A DNA stretch of 64,000 nt from positions 310,001 to 374,000 of the forward strand of contig NZ_JMDW01000010.1 of the NCBI RefSeq assembly GCF_000691525.1. The letters run 5' to 3'. The notes under the pieces are model-generated. The model made no database searches. It worked only from the letters and a program-made list of their open reading frames with translations, and had not been told where the DNA came from. Positions 1 through 9,542 of this stretch are shown in pieces. The stretch is from Mycolicibacterium neoaurum ATCC 25795 (GTDB lineage: Bacteria > Actinomycetota > Actinomycetes > Mycobacteriales > Mycobacteriaceae). A program made the translations under genes and the position numbers. The first letter of the stretch is position 1. Every line of letters begins with the position of its first letter.

Positions 1-1
1 A

Positions 2-1273
2 CAGCTGGCGCCGTGGTTGCTCGTCGCCAGCATCGCCATCCGATCGATTGCGACGACGAACATCCCGGACATGTTCGTCGATCTACGCGTCTACATCCTG
101 GGTGGAGCCGCGCTGGATCACCCGGGCACGCTGTATCAGCTCAGTTACACCGATTTGCTCGGCGAACAGCTGCCGTTCATCTATCCGCCGTTCGCGGCCA
201 TGCTTTTCTATCCGCTGCAATGGCTTCCATTTTTCGTTGTTGCCTGGTTGTGGCAGTTCGCGACCATTGCCTGCCTCTACGGCATCGTCCGAATCACTCA
301 ACGGATGATCGGCAGCGGCGGACACCGGATTGCCATGCTGTGGACCGCCGCAGCAATCTGGCTGGAACCGATTCGCCTGCTGCTCAACTACTCACAGGTC
401 GGCGTCTTCCTCACCTTCGCGGTGCTGTACGCGGCCTTCACCTCGCGGTCCTGGCTGGCAGGTTTGCTGGTCGGCCTCGCCGCGGGGGTCAAGATCACCC
501 CGGCGATCACCGGTCTGTTCTTCCTGGCGATGCGCCGTTGGGTGGCCGCGGCATGTGCCGTCGCCGCATTCTTCGGCACCGTCGGGATCACCGCGCTGAT
601 CGCGCCGGCCGAAACCCGGGAGTTCTTCACCGCACTCTTCAGCCGGGTTCCGGTATCGACAGGCACCAGCAACAACCAGTCGTTGCTGGGCACGGTGTCG
701 CGGATCGTCGGCTACGACGCCGGACGCACCGTACTGGTCCCCTTGGCCATCGCCGCCACCGCCGTGCTCTGCGTGTTCGCCTGGCGGGCGCTCGGCAAGA
801 CCGGAAACCGCGACACCCTGGGTTCGCTGCTGGTGGTCCAGTTGTTCGGTCTGTTGGCCTCGCCGATCTCGTGGACCCACCACTGGGTTTGGCTGATCCC
901 ACTGATGGTCTGGCTGATCAACGGACCATGGCGCGACCAGCCCGGAGCCCGACTCCTGGGCTGGGTGTGGTTCGCGGTGTTGCTGATCGGGATACCGTCG
1001 GCCTTGTCGCTGTTGCAGTCCAGCGTGTGGACGATCTCACGCCCGTGGTACCTCGCGTGGGGTGCGGCCGTATATGTGCCGATGACGCTGGCGACGCTCG
1101 GCTGGATGATCTTCGCCGGCCGGCGCGTCGCCCGCGAGCGCGGACAGGAACCTGTTGGTCCGGCTGCCCACCAAGTCGACACCGAGGTTTCGGTGGTCCA
1201 GGCCGTGCCGACGTCGGTCGAGCCACAGCCGGTCAGCCGGCCGGTCGGCTCACCGGTATCTCAGACCAGGTAG
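2..1273 (+). CDS. GT87-family polyprenyl-phosphate-mannose-type glycosyltransferase, 5' end outside window
   Basis: The reading frame is open from the first bases of the window, so the true start lies upstream; the TTG at 17 is only the first in-window start-like codon. The product is a polytopic membrane protein with about ten hydrophobic helices. A conserved DLRVY motif follows the first helix, and the segment TDLLGEQLPFIYPPFAAMLF is typical of the DUF2029/GT87 family (PimE and related mannosyltransferases). Such GT-C enzymes add mannose from polyprenyl-phosphomannose to lipoglycans on the outer face of the plasma membrane; this specificity is inferred from the family. The C-terminal ~40 residues are hydrophilic, rich in proline and valine. 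The stop overlaps the 3' end of the convergent dehydrogenase gene by 13 bases. Which GT87 paralogue this is cannot be decided without a search. Confidence 0.82.
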   Translation, partial: QLAPWLLVASIAIRSIATTNIPDMFVDLRVYILGGAALDHPGTLYQLSYTDLLGEQLPFIYPPFAAMLFYPLQWLPFFVVAWLWQFATIACLYGIVRITQRMIGSGGHRIAMLWTAAAIWLEPIRLLLNYSQVGVFLTFAVLYAAFTSRSWLAGLLVGLAAGVKITPAITGLFFLAMRRWVAAACAVAAFFGTVGITALIAPAETREFFTALFSRVPVSTGTSNNQSLLGTVSRIVGYDAGRTVLVPLAIAATAVLCVFAWRALGKTGNRDTLGSLLVVQLFGLLASPISWTHHWVWLIPLMVWLINGPWRDQPGARLLGWVWFAVLLIGIPSALSLLQSSVWTISRPWYLAWGAAVYVPMTLATLGWMIFAGRRVARERGQEPVGPAAHQVDTEVSVVQAVPTSVEPQPVSRPVGSPVSQTR

Positions 1274-2562
1274 GTCCAGCCGCACTTGATCCACCATTCT
1301 TTGTCCAGGCACAGCCTGCCGTCGATCACCGTCTTGTTCCGCACGATCGCGCTGAGATCGGACGGGTTGATGCCGACGAACTCCGACCACTCCGTCAACA
1401 CCATGACCAGATCGGCGTTCTCGCAGGCCTCGTCGACCGATGCCGCGTAGGACAGTGTCGGGAACACCGCACGGGCGTTCTCGATCGCCTTGGGGTCATA
1501 CACCGTCACCGATGCACCCTGCAGCTGGAGCTGCCCGGCCACGTTGAGCGCAGGCGAGTCGCGGACGTCGTCGGAATCCGGTTTGAAGGCGGCACCGAGG
1601 ATGGCGACGTTGGCGCTCTGCAATCCGACCGGACATGCCTTGCGGGCCACCTCCACCATGCGGGTGCGACGGCGCATGTTGACGTTGTCGACCTCGCGCA
1701 AGAAGGTCAGCGCCTCCGAGGCGCCCAGTTCGCCGGCCCGAGCCATGAACGCCCGGATGTCCTTGGGCAGGCAGCCCCCGCCGAAGCCGATACCCGCGTT
1801 GAGGAAGCGACGACCGATACGCGCGTCGTAGCCGATCGCATCGGCGACGGCGGCCACATCGGCACCAACCGCATCGCAGACCTCGGCGATCGCATTGATG
1901 AACGAGATCTTGGTTGCCAGAAAGGCATTCGCAGAAACCTTGACCAGCTCCGCGGTCTCCGGATCGGTCAGGATGAACGGGGTCTCACGATCGAGGATCT
2001 GCGCGTACACCTCACGGGTGACAGCTTCGGCACGCCCACCGTCCTGGCAACCCAGGACCACGCGGTCGGGTGTGATGGTGTCCTGCACGGCATAACCCTC
2101 GCGCAGGAATTCCGGATTCCAGGCGATCTCGACGGTGATGCCATCGGCCAATTCGGTTGCGCGCCTTGTCAGATTCGCACACGTGCCCACCGGCACCGTG
2201 GACTTGCCCAGCACGACCACATCGCGGCGCAACAACGGCACGAGGGTGTCGACGACGGCGTTCACGTAGCGCAGATCGGCTGCGGATTCGCCCTTCTTCT
2301 GCGGGGTTCCGACCGCGATGAAGTAGAGCTCACTCCACTCGGCGGCGTCTGCGTAGTCGGCGGTGATGGTCAACTTGCCGGTCTGCAGATGCTTGCGCAG
2401 CAGTTCGGCAACGCCCGGCTCGTAGAACGGCACCTCACCGTTGACCAACTTGGCGATCCGTTTCGGATCGGTCTCCACCCCGAGGACGTCGTGACCGAGT
2501 TCGGCCATGCACACCGCATGGGTGAGCCCGAGATATCCCAATCCGAACACCGTCAGACGCAC
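1261..2562 (-). CDS. udgA: UDP-glucose 6-dehydrogenase (UDP-glucose/GDP-mannose dehydrogenase family)
   Basis: This 433-residue protein oxidises UDP-glucose to UDP-glucuronate with two NAD+. It begins with a Rossmann fold (GLGYLG at residues 7-12). The central and C-terminal UDPG_MGDP_dh domains are present, and the catalytic cysteine lies in GFGGGCLPKD at about residue 264. The length is typical. The start is GTG, preceded by GAGAGG at a good distance; the nearby ATG is out of frame and closes at once. UDP-glucuronate feeds uronic-acid-containing glycans and pentose donors. The neighbouring GT87 transferase and MmpL exporter suggest a cell-envelope role, but that is inference. The symbol follows the M. 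tuberculosis homologue Rv0322. GDP-mannose dehydrogenase activity is a less likely alternative. Confidence 0.85.
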   Translation of the reverse strand: MRLTVFGLGYLGLTHAVCMAELGHDVLGVETDPKRIAKLVNGEVPFYEPGVAELLRKHLQTGKLTITADYADAAEWSELYFIAVGTPQKKGESAADLRYVNAVVDTLVPLLRRDVVVLGKSTVPVGTCANLTRRATELADGITVEIAWNPEFLREGYAVQDTITPDRVVLGCQDGGRAEAVTREVYAQILDRETPFILTDPETAELVKVSANAFLATKISFINAIAEVCDAVGADVAAVADAIGYDARIGRRFLNAGIGFGGGCLPKDIRAFMARAGELGASEALTFLREVDNVNMRRRTRMVEVARKACPVGLQSANVAILGAAFKPDSDDVRDSPALNVAGQLQLQGASVTVYDPKAIENARAVFPTLSYAASVDEACENADLVMVLTEWSEFVGINPSDLSAIVRNKTVIDGRLCLDKEWWIKCGWTYLV

Positions 2563-2727
2563 ATCGATGACCTCTCTGCCGCAACCTGGTCACGCCGGAT
2601 CCTCCGACGGCTGACCGACCCCCCGTCGACATGCCGGATAGCTGCGTCGATCCTAAGCGATCACTCTCGCCACGGATACCGCGAACAAATGAACATCGAG
2701 AAACGCCGCAGCGCTGGGCAGAGCCCG

Positions 2728-5700
2728 CTAACGGTCCCGCCAGGCAGCGGTGACCATGGAGGCCTTCGCGACCGCGACGCCGTAGCCGACATCGGTGTCG
2801 TCATCGACCGGGTCATCATCGACGGGGAACGCTATCGGGGTGGTCTTCGCCGGCTCGTCCTTGACCACGCCGCGGCGGTTCTGCAGGAACGTGAGGTGGC
2901 TGCGCAACTCGTTGGGCACCCGGTTGGGCCACCAGTTCTTCTCCCCCAGCAGCACCGCGATCGCCGGCACCGTGATGGTGCGCACCACAAACGTGTCGAG
3001 CAACAACCCGACACCGATGATGAAACCGGTCTGCACGATTGCCGCGATGCTGCTGACGGTGAGCGCCAGCATCGAGGCGGCGAAGATGAGGCCTGCGGAG
3101 GTGATGACACCGCCGGTCGCGCCGATGGTGCGGATGATGGCGACCTTGGTGCCCCGGTGCGCCTCCTCTCGGATCCGGGATATCAGCAGCAGGTTGTAAT
3201 CGGCTCCGACGGCGACCAGCACCAGGAACGTCATACCGGGGATGTTCCAGAAGATGGGCTGGCCGAGGATGAACTGGAAGAAGATCACCGCGATGCCGAT
3301 CGCGGAGGCGTAGGACAACACCACCGAGATCACCAGGTAGATCGGGGCGACGATGGCCTTCAGCAGGAACGTGAGGATCAGGAACACCACGATCAGGGTG
3401 ACCAGCACGATGTACTGGAAATCGCCGTTGTAATAGCCGCGGACATCGTTCTGCACCGCGCTCAGGCCGACCATGGTGATATCGGCGTCTTCCAACGTGG
3501 TGTTGGGCCGGGCGTTCTGCGCCGTCTCCACGATCTCGTCGACCTGATCCATCGCATCGGTGCTCAGCGGATCCAGGGCGGTCTGGATGAGATAGCGCGC
3601 GGTGTGGCCGTCGGGAGAGATGAACAGCTGGGCGGCCTTCTCGAACTCCGGGCGGGTGAGGATCTGCGGCGGGATGTAGAAGCCGGACATCGACGGGTCG
3701 CCGGCATCGCGCTTCATCGCCAGCAGGAAGTCCGAGGCCTGCGTCAGTCCCCCGCCCATCTGCCGGGTCTGATCGACCAGCAATTGCACGCCCTGGGCCA
3801 GCAAAGCACTGGAATCGGCCAGTTTGTTGATGCCGGCGACCAACTCGTCGACCTGCTTTTCCACCGCCGCCGGGCTGTCCAGCCCCAGATCCTCCACGGC
3901 CGTCAGTGACCGCTCGAGGTTGTCGGTGACGCCGCTGACCGACTTCGACAGGCTGTCACCGGGCTGGGTGTTCTCCATCTGCTTGGACAGCTCGTAGAGC
4001 TGCTGGATGGTGCCGTCATCGTAGGCGGCCATGATGTCGCCCATATCCGAGCGCACTGCGCGGCATACCGGGTCCATGGTGCACAGCGGGCTGGAGTTCA
4101 GCAGCGCCACCATCGGACCGAGCCAGATCGTATGCAGCACAACCTGTTCGATACCGCCGCCCATGGCGCGCCCGACACCGCGCAACAGGTCGATCATCCG
4201 GGCGCTGGCGTCGATGCTGCGCAGCGTCTCGACCCCGCCGAAGTCCTGCTGTGTCTGTGCCAGCGACACCAGGATGGTCTTGATCGGGCCCGCCGACCCG
4301 ACCACCTCGTCACGGATCTTGTCCAGGGCGTCGGCCAGCGCGTGTGCACCCTCGGACAGCTGGGTCAGCCGGGAGTCGTTCTCATCGATGAGATTGGTCG
4401 CCTCGCCGAGCTTGTCACCGACCTCACCGGCCTGATGGGTCGCCCGCGCCTCGGCCAGCATCTCGCCGTTGGGTCGGGTGATACCGCGGATGGCGTCGAT
4501 GTTGGGGATCTGGCTGATCCGGAAGGCCATCTGCTCCATATCGGCGAGCGCACGCGGAGAACGGAGATCCTGGGTGGGCGAATGGATCACGATGAACTGC
4601 TGCAACGAGTTGCTGATCGGGAAATGCTCGTTCATCCGCTCGTAGGCCTGATTGCTGTTCGAGTCCTCGGGGAGATTTCGTCGATCGTCGTAGTTGAAGT
4701 CGATGAGCAGCGTGCATGCCGCCAGGCCGACGAGAAGGAGCAGGCTGACGGTCAGGTTCAACACGGGACGACGCACCACGTTGACCCCGGAGCGGCGCCA
4801 GAACCGCCCGGTGATGTCCTTGCGCGGGTTGACCCAGCCGCGGCGCCCGGCCAGCACGATGAACGCGGGTAGCAGCGTGATCGATCCGAGGAAACCGATG
4901 GTGATGGTCGCCGCCAGCGCCGGTCCCACGCTGGAGAACACACTCAGCGTGGCGAATGACAGGCCCAGGAAGGTGATGGCCACCGTGCCCGCCGAGCCGG
5001 CGATCACCTCCCCGATCGACACCATCGAGGCGATGATCGCGGCATCGGTCTTCATGCCGCCGCGCAGATGCTCTTGATAGCGACTGAAATAGAAGACGGC
5101 GTAGTCGACGCCCGCGCCGATCATCATGCCGGTGATCAGCACGATCGTCTGCGGCGCCAAACCCAACCCGAGCAGTCCGAGCCCGGCCACCACCTGCTGG
5201 GCGACAGCCAGCGAGATACCGATGCTGACCAGCGGGATGAGCATCGCGACGATGTTGCGATAGACGATGATCAAGATCAGCAGCACCGTCACCACGGTGG
5301 AGACCTCGATGATGAACTGATCGCGCAGTGCGATGTCGGTGACATCGTCCATCGTGGCCGCGGCACCGACGATGACGGGCTCCAATGTGGTCCCGGCCGT
5401 CGTCTCGTTGATGATGGCCAACGCTTCGCGGTACGCGGCCAGGCCGTCGGCGCCGCCCATCGCACCGTTGAGACCCACCGGCAGGTTGAAGGCCTTGTTG
5501 TCCTTGCTGACCATGCCGGCCCGCAGCTCGGGGATCTCGACGAAGTTCTGGGTCGCCGACACCGCGGGGGAAGCGCCGAGCTTGGCCACCAACTGCCGGT
5601 AGGTCTGTTCGTCGGCTTCGGTGAGCCCGTCCTCGTTGACCAGGACGACCGCGATGAGGTTGCCCATGTCATTGCCCTCTTCACCCTCCTTGGTGAAGGC

Positions 5701-5916
5701 CTCTGTCATTTGCTGGTTGGCAACGACGACAGGTGAGTCCGAAGGCACGAAGTCCGGCGGATTCTTCTGCGCAACCACCGCCAACGGCGGGATGGCTGCG
5801 AACAGGGAACCGGCGATGACCAGCCATGTGGCGATCATGAGTACCGGATGACGCACGATCATCTTGCCGTTGGCGGCAAGCAGACCGTGGATGGTCACCT
5901 TAGGACGTCTGGGCAT
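2728..5916 (-). CDS. MmpL-family RND lipid transporter (MmpL12-like position)
   Basis: The 1062-residue protein has the MmpL plan: a first helix at about residues 26-46, a periplasmic domain, a five-to-six-helix bundle, a long periplasmic domain (about 420-830), and a second helix bundle followed by a ~90-residue cytoplasmic tail. The proton-relay Asp-Tyr pairs characteristic of MmpL proteins are visible as GVDY (Asp271) and GADY (Asp906). MmpL proteins export lipids and siderophores across the plasma membrane. The gene lies about 11 kb from a PKS/PapA lipid locus; in M. tuberculosis mmpL12 also sits near pks5 (Rv1522c and Rv1527c), so export of the local glycolipid is plausible but not shown. 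No mmpS partner gene is adjacent. The start is ATG. Confidence 0.9.
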   Translation of the reverse strand: MPRRPKVTIHGLLAANGKMIVRHPVLMIATWLVIAGSLFAAIPPLAVVAQKNPPDFVPSDSPVVVANQQMTEAFTKEGEEGNDMGNLIAVVLVNEDGLTEADEQTYRQLVAKLGASPAVSATQNFVEIPELRAGMVSKDNKAFNLPVGLNGAMGGADGLAAYREALAIINETTAGTTLEPVIVGAAATMDDVTDIALRDQFIIEVSTVVTVLLILIIVYRNIVAMLIPLVSIGISLAVAQQVVAGLGLLGLGLAPQTIVLITGMMIGAGVDYAVFYFSRYQEHLRGGMKTDAAIIASMVSIGEVIAGSAGTVAITFLGLSFATLSVFSSVGPALAATITIGFLGSITLLPAFIVLAGRRGWVNPRKDITGRFWRRSGVNVVRRPVLNLTVSLLLLVGLAACTLLIDFNYDDRRNLPEDSNSNQAYERMNEHFPISNSLQQFIVIHSPTQDLRSPRALADMEQMAFRISQIPNIDAIRGITRPNGEMLAEARATHQAGEVGDKLGEATNLIDENDSRLTQLSEGAHALADALDKIRDEVVGSAGPIKTILVSLAQTQQDFGGVETLRSIDASARMIDLLRGVGRAMGGGIEQVVLHTIWLGPMVALLNSSPLCTMDPVCRAVRSDMGDIMAAYDDGTIQQLYELSKQMENTQPGDSLSKSVSGVTDNLERSLTAVEDLGLDSPAAVEKQVDELVAGINKLADSSALLAQGVQLLVDQTRQMGGGLTQASDFLLAMKRDAGDPSMSGFYIPPQILTRPEFEKAAQLFISPDGHTARYLIQTALDPLSTDAMDQVDEIVETAQNARPNTTLEDADITMVGLSAVQNDVRGYYNGDFQYIVLVTLIVVFLILTFLLKAIVAPIYLVISVVLSYASAIGIAVIFFQFILGQPIFWNIPGMTFLVLVAVGADYNLLLISRIREEAHRGTKVAIIRTIGATGGVITSAGLIFAASMLALTVSSIAAIVQTGFIIGVGLLLDTFVVRTITVPAIAVLLGEKNWWPNRVPNELRSHLTFLQNRRGVVKDEPAKTTPIAFPVDDDPVDDDTDVGYGVAVAKASMVTAAWRDR

Positions 5917-5943
5917 TGGCGACTAGGCTACATGGTGTTGCTG

Positions 5944-6921
5944 TTAACACGTCCCGCCACGATCATCCGGCACGGTGGCCGGTTGGTCCAGGGCGCCACC
6001 GTGGACGTCCCGGCGGACGTCCCGGCGGACGTTCCGGCGGGCACGAGACCGCAGCACGGAATCGGCGGTGAAAATGGCCAACGCCACCCAGATCAGCCCG
6101 AATCCGACCCAGCGGGCCGGTGGCATCGGTTCGCCACCCACCGCGATACCCCAGGACAGTTGCATCACCGGTGTCAGGTAGAACAGCAGCCCCATGGTCA
6201 CCAGGGCCAACCGCTGGGCCGCCGCGGCGAACAGCAGCAGCGGCAGGGCGGTGAGCACGCCTGCCACGATCAACAGCACACTGTGCCCGGCGCCGGACCC
6301 GAGGAACGTCCCGGTGCCGTCGTGCTGCAGATACCCCAGGTAGCCCAGCGCGAACGGGGTGGCCAGACCCGCCTCGACACCGACGCTGACCCGCGGGTCG
6401 ACCGGCACCACCTTCTTGACCGCGCCGTACAGCGCGAAGGACAGCGCCAGCCCCAACCCGATATACGGCGGCGCGCCCAACTGCCAGGTCAGCACCACCA
6501 CCCCACCGACCGCGACGGCTAAGGCCACCCACTGCGCCCCGGCGAGCCGTTCCCGGAACACCAGCGGCCCCAGCAGGACGGTCACCAGCGGATTGATGAA
6601 ATAGCCCAGCGCCGCATCGACGACGTGACCGTTGTTCACGGCGTACACGTATATCGCCCAGTTGGCCGAGATCAGCGCCGACGCGATCGCCAGCAGGCCC
6701 CAGGTGCGGGCGGTGATGGCGCGCAGATCCGCCACCCGGCGCACCAGCACGACGACGATCGCCAGGAACGCCGCGCTCCAGACGATGCGATGCGCCAGGA
6801 TCTCCACCGCGCCCGCGGGTTTGAGCAGCGGGAAAAACGCCGGGAACAGACCCCACATGCCGTAGGCGCCGATACCGAACACCCACCCGCTGCGCTGCCG
6901 GTCGGCGGCGCGCACCGTCAC
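5944..6921 (-). CDS. rarD: RarD-like EamA-family membrane transporter
   Basis: A 325-residue protein with ten predicted helices in the EamA/DMT pattern. It starts with [19 protein letters not shown] and contains [10 protein letters not shown], both typical of RarD. Members are drug/metabolite transporters whose substrate is generally unknown. I chose the GTG at 6921 because its GTGA overlaps the stop of the upstream rluD-like gene; the longer open frame to 7041 would run deep inside that gene. The C-terminus is a basic hydrophilic tail with [12 protein letters not shown], encoded by a 12-bp tandem repeat, which is longer than usual for the family. It is probably cotranscribed with the pseudouridine synthase and lspA genes. 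Confidence 0.85.
   Translation of the reverse strand: MTVRAADRQRSGWVFGIGAYGMWGLFPAFFPLLKPAGAVEILAHRIVWSAAFLAIVVVLVRRVADLRAITARTWGLLAIASALISANWAIYVYAVNNGHVVDAALGYFINPLVTVLLGPLVFRERLAGAQWVALAVAVGGVVVLTWQLGAPPYIGLGLALSFALYGAVKKVVPVDPRVSVGVEAGLATPFALGYLGYLQHDGTGTFLGSGAGHSVLLIVAGVLTALPLLLFAAAAQRLALVTMGLLFYLTPVMQLSWGIAVGGEPMPPARWVGFGLIWVALAIFTADSVLRSRARRNVRRDVRRDVHGGALDQPATVPDDRGGTC
6003..6038. repeat. 12-bp tandem repeat, three copies
   Basis: Three consecutive copies of GGACGTCCCGGC (the third reads GGACGTTCCGGC) lie inside the 3' end of the rarD-like gene. In frame they encode the RRDV-type repeat of the basic cytoplasmic tail. Copy number probably varies between strains. Confidence 0.8.
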
Positions 6922-7847
6922 CGGTCGTAGCCGCGCACGCGGTCCAGTGCCGCCTGCAGATCCGCGGGGTAGGGACTGGTGATCTCCAGCCATCGTCCGT
7001 CGCTCGGGTGTGCGAACCCCAGCGAGCGGGCATGCAGCCACTGCCGCTCCAATCCCAGCTTCTTGGCAAGGGTCGGGTCGGCCCCGTAGGTGAGGTCACC
7101 ACAGCAGGGATGGTGCAGCGCCGCGAAATGGACCCGGATCTGGTGGGTACGCCCGGTTTCCAGATGGATGTCGAGCAGACTGGCCGCGACGTGCGCCTCG
7201 ATGGTGTCGTAGTGGGTGACGCTGTCGCGGCCGCTCTCGGTGACCGCAAACTTCCAATCCTGGCCCCGATGCCTGCCGATCGGTGCGTCGATGGTTCCGC
7301 TGGACGGATCGGGATGACCCTGTACCAGCGCGTGGTAGCGCTTCTCCACCGTGCGCTCCTTGAACGCCCGCTTGAGCACCGTGTAGGCCCGCTCGGAGAT
7401 CGCCACCACCATCACACCCGATGTCCCGACGTCCAGCCGCGACACGATGCCCTTGCGCTCGGCCACACCGGACGTGGTGATCCGGAATCCGGCCGCGGCC
7501 AAGCCACCCAACACCGTCGGCCCGGTCCACCCCACCGACGCGTGGGCGGCGACGCCGGCCGGTTTGTCGACCACGACGATGTCGGCATCGGAGTACAGAA
7601 TCGACATACCCTCGATATCGACGGGTGTGTTCTCCACCGGCGCAGGCGGTTCGGGTAGCCGCACCTCCAGCCAGGCGCCGGCGACGAGTTTGTCCGATTT
7701 GCCCGCAGCGGTCCCGTCCAGTTCGACACCGCCCTCCTCGGCGATGGCGGCGGCCGCGGTCCGGGACAGGCCCAGCAGGCGAGCCAGGCCGGCGTCGACG
7801 CGCATGCCTGCCAGGCCTTCGGGGACGGGCATCGAGCGAGTGGTCAT
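6918..7847 (-). CDS. RluD/RluA-family 23S rRNA pseudouridine synthase
   Basis: This 309-residue protein isomerises uridine to pseudouridine in RNA, presumably in large-subunit rRNA. An N-terminal S4-like RNA-binding segment (about residues 10-65) precedes the PseudoU_synth_2 domain. The catalytic aspartate is Asp139 in SRLDVGTSG; the usual histidine of HRLD is serine here, which I also recall from mycobacterial Rv1540. Substrate-binding motifs such as DKPAGVAAH and GRTHQIRVH are present. The ATG shares one base with the lspA stop (TGATG), so the two are translationally coupled. Assignment to RluD rather than another RluA-family member rests on synteny and length. Confidence 0.9.
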   Translation of the reverse strand: MTTRSMPVPEGLAGMRVDAGLARLLGLSRTAAAAIAEEGGVELDGTAAGKSDKLVAGAWLEVRLPEPPAPVENTPVDIEGMSILYSDADIVVVDKPAGVAAHASVGWTGPTVLGGLAAAGFRITTSGVAERKGIVSRLDVGTSGVMVVAISERAYTVLKRAFKERTVEKRYHALVQGHPDPSSGTIDAPIGRHRGQDWKFAVTESGRDSVTHYDTIEAHVAASLLDIHLETGRTHQIRVHFAALHHPCCGDLTYGADPTLAKKLGLERQWLHARSLGFAHPSDGRWLEITSPYPADLQAALDRVRGYDR

Positions 7848-8536
7848 CAGCTCGGCGTGTCCGATGAATCGTTCGGCTTGTCCACCGCCGCCGCCGGGGC
7901 GGGCGACTCGTTCTCCGGCGCCGGGTTCTGCTGCGCCGGGCTCTCCTGCACCGGGTTCTCCTGGAAGGGCTCGGCCTTATCGGTCTCCGGTCGCTGGCGT
8001 CCGGTCGTGTCGTAGTCGAAACCGAACAACGACAGCACCACCAGCAGGATCGCCCCGCCCACCACGGCGGGATCGGCGACGTTGAACACCGGCCACCAAC
8101 CGATGGACAGGAAGTCGACGACGTGCCCGCGCAGCGGACCAGGAGAGCGGAAGAACCGGTCCACCAGATTGCCCAGCGCACCGCCGAGGATCATGCCCAA
8201 CCCGAGCGCCCACCAGGGCGACACCAGCCGACGGCCCATCCAGACGATTCCGATGACGACCCCGGTGGCGACCAGCGTCAACACCCAGGTGTAGCCGGTG
8301 GCCATGGAGAAGGCCGCGCCGGAGTTGCGCACCAGCGTCCAGGTGACGGTGTCGCCGATGATCGACACCGGCTGCCCGGGTACCAGCAGCCGAACGGCCA
8401 GCACCTTGGTGACGATATCGAGGATCAGCACCACACCGGCGATGGCGAACAGCAGGCGCAACCGCTTGCGAGGTGGCGGTGGCACTGCGTCGTGCGCGCT
8501 GGCCGGTGGGACGGCGCCCGTCGATTCTTCGGTCAC
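7847..8536 (-). CDS. lspA: Lipoprotein signal peptidase (signal peptidase II)
   Basis: LspA cleaves the signal peptide of prolipoproteins after lipid attachment to the lipobox cysteine. With the GTG start the protein has 229 residues and four membrane helices. Both conserved aspartate motifs are present: Asp126 in GNLVDR and Asp155 in FNVADPAVV. The open frame continues far upstream, but coding character begins at the GTG, and a divergent ansA gene starts 79 bases away. The C-terminal ~55 residues are a hydrophilic tail dominated by Pro, Glu, Gln and Asn ([20 protein letters not shown]), longer than the enterobacterial enzyme; disordered tails occur in mycobacterial LspA. It is followed directly by the pseudouridine synthase gene, as in Rv1539-Rv1540. 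Confidence 0.93.
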   Translation of the reverse strand: MTEESTGAVPPASAHDAVPPPPRKRLRLLFAIAGVVLILDIVTKVLAVRLLVPGQPVSIIGDTVTWTLVRNSGAAFSMATGYTWVLTLVATGVVIGIVWMGRRLVSPWWALGLGMILGGALGNLVDRFFRSPGPLRGHVVDFLSIGWWPVFNVADPAVVGGAILLVVLSLFGFDYDTTGRQRPETDKAEPFQENPVQESPAQQNPAPENESPAPAAAVDKPNDSSDTPS

Positions 8537-8615
8537 CGGACCATCATCCCAAACGGTTGGGCCCACGCCGCCATGCCGTCCTGGTCTGCGGCGATGATGG
8601 TGGACAATCGCTGCC

Positions 8616-9539
8616 ATGCCCGCGATCACCGTCATCAGCACCGGCGGCACCATCGCCACCAGCTCCGGGTCCGACGGGGTCGCCCGTCCTACCCGCAGCG
8701 GCACGGACCTGACAGCCGGTCTCGACGTCCGGGTGCGCGAGCTGATGGCCGTGGACAGCTCGGCGCTCGAACCTGCCGACTGGGATCGGATCGCCGCCGC
8801 GGTCCGCGACGAAGGCGGGCGGCCCGACTGCGGTGGCATCGTCATCACGCACGGCACCGACACCATGGAGGAGACGGCGCTGTGGCTGCAGCTGACCCAT
8901 GACGTCGCGGTGCCGGTGGTGTTGACCGGCGCGCAGCGCAGTGCCGACGCCCCCGATCCCGACGGTCCGGCCAACCTGCGCGACGCCATCGCCGTCGCCC
9001 GGACCTGCGCCCCCACCGTGCTGGTCGCCTTCGCGGGGACCATCTGGCAACCGTTGGGGTTGTACAAGGCCGCCACCGAGGACCTGTCCGGCTTCACCGG
9101 CACCCCGGTGGGTTCCGTGCGTGACGGATGTGTCCAGATCACCACGACACCGCGCGGCCCGCGGTTCGCGGCGCTGAGCGCGGCCGCCGCGCCGCGGGTG
9201 GACATCGTCGCGGCCTATCCGGGCGCGGATGCGGTGGGCATCGACGCCTGTGTGGTGGCCGGAGCGCGCGGGATCGTCCTGGAAGCCCTCGGCGCGGGCA
9301 ACGCCGGTCCTGCCGTGCTCGACGGGGTCCGTCGTGCGGTGCGCGCCGGGGTCGCCGTCGTCGTCGGCACCAGGGTCCCCGGTGGCCGGGTACGCCCGGT
9401 CTACGGGCCGGGCCGGGAGCTGATCGATGCCGGGGCCGTACCGGTGCCGGGCATCCGCCCGGCCCAGGCGCGGGTGCTGCTGATGGCCGCGCTGGCCGCC
9501 GGAGCAGCCGTCGACGATGTCTTCGCCCGCTGGGGCTGA
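8616..9539 (+). CDS. ansA: L-asparaginase
   Basis: A 307-residue type I/II asparaginase that hydrolyses L-asparagine to aspartate and ammonia. The first catalytic threonine is in TGGTI (Thr12), and the second conserved motif [10 protein letters not shown] carries the Thr-Asp pair. There is no signal peptide, so the enzyme is expected in the cytosol. The length is usual for the family. The gene is divergent from lspA and converges tightly with dinB, with only three bases between the stops. The same position is held by Rv1538c in M. tuberculosis. Confidence 0.93.
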   Translation: MPAITVISTGGTIATSSGSDGVARPTRSGTDLTAGLDVRVRELMAVDSSALEPADWDRIAAAVRDEGGRPDCGGIVITHGTDTMEETALWLQLTHDVAVPVVLTGAQRSADAPDPDGPANLRDAIAVARTCAPTVLVAFAGTIWQPLGLYKAATEDLSGFTGTPVGSVRDGCVQITTTPRGPRFAALSAAAAPRVDIVAAYPGADAVGIDACVVAGARGIVLEALGAGNAGPAVLDGVRRAVRAGVAVVVGTRVPGGRVRPVYGPGRELIDAGAVPVPGIRPAQARVLLMAALAAGAAVDDVFARWG

Positions 9540-9542
9540 TGA

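Noticed and set aside
13..3909. Open frame of 1298 codons on the plus strand
   Set aside because: It runs antisense to the dehydrogenase and MmpL genes and over the GT87 gene in another frame. The translation is Arg/Gly/His-rich without domains, a usual shadow in GC-rich DNA.
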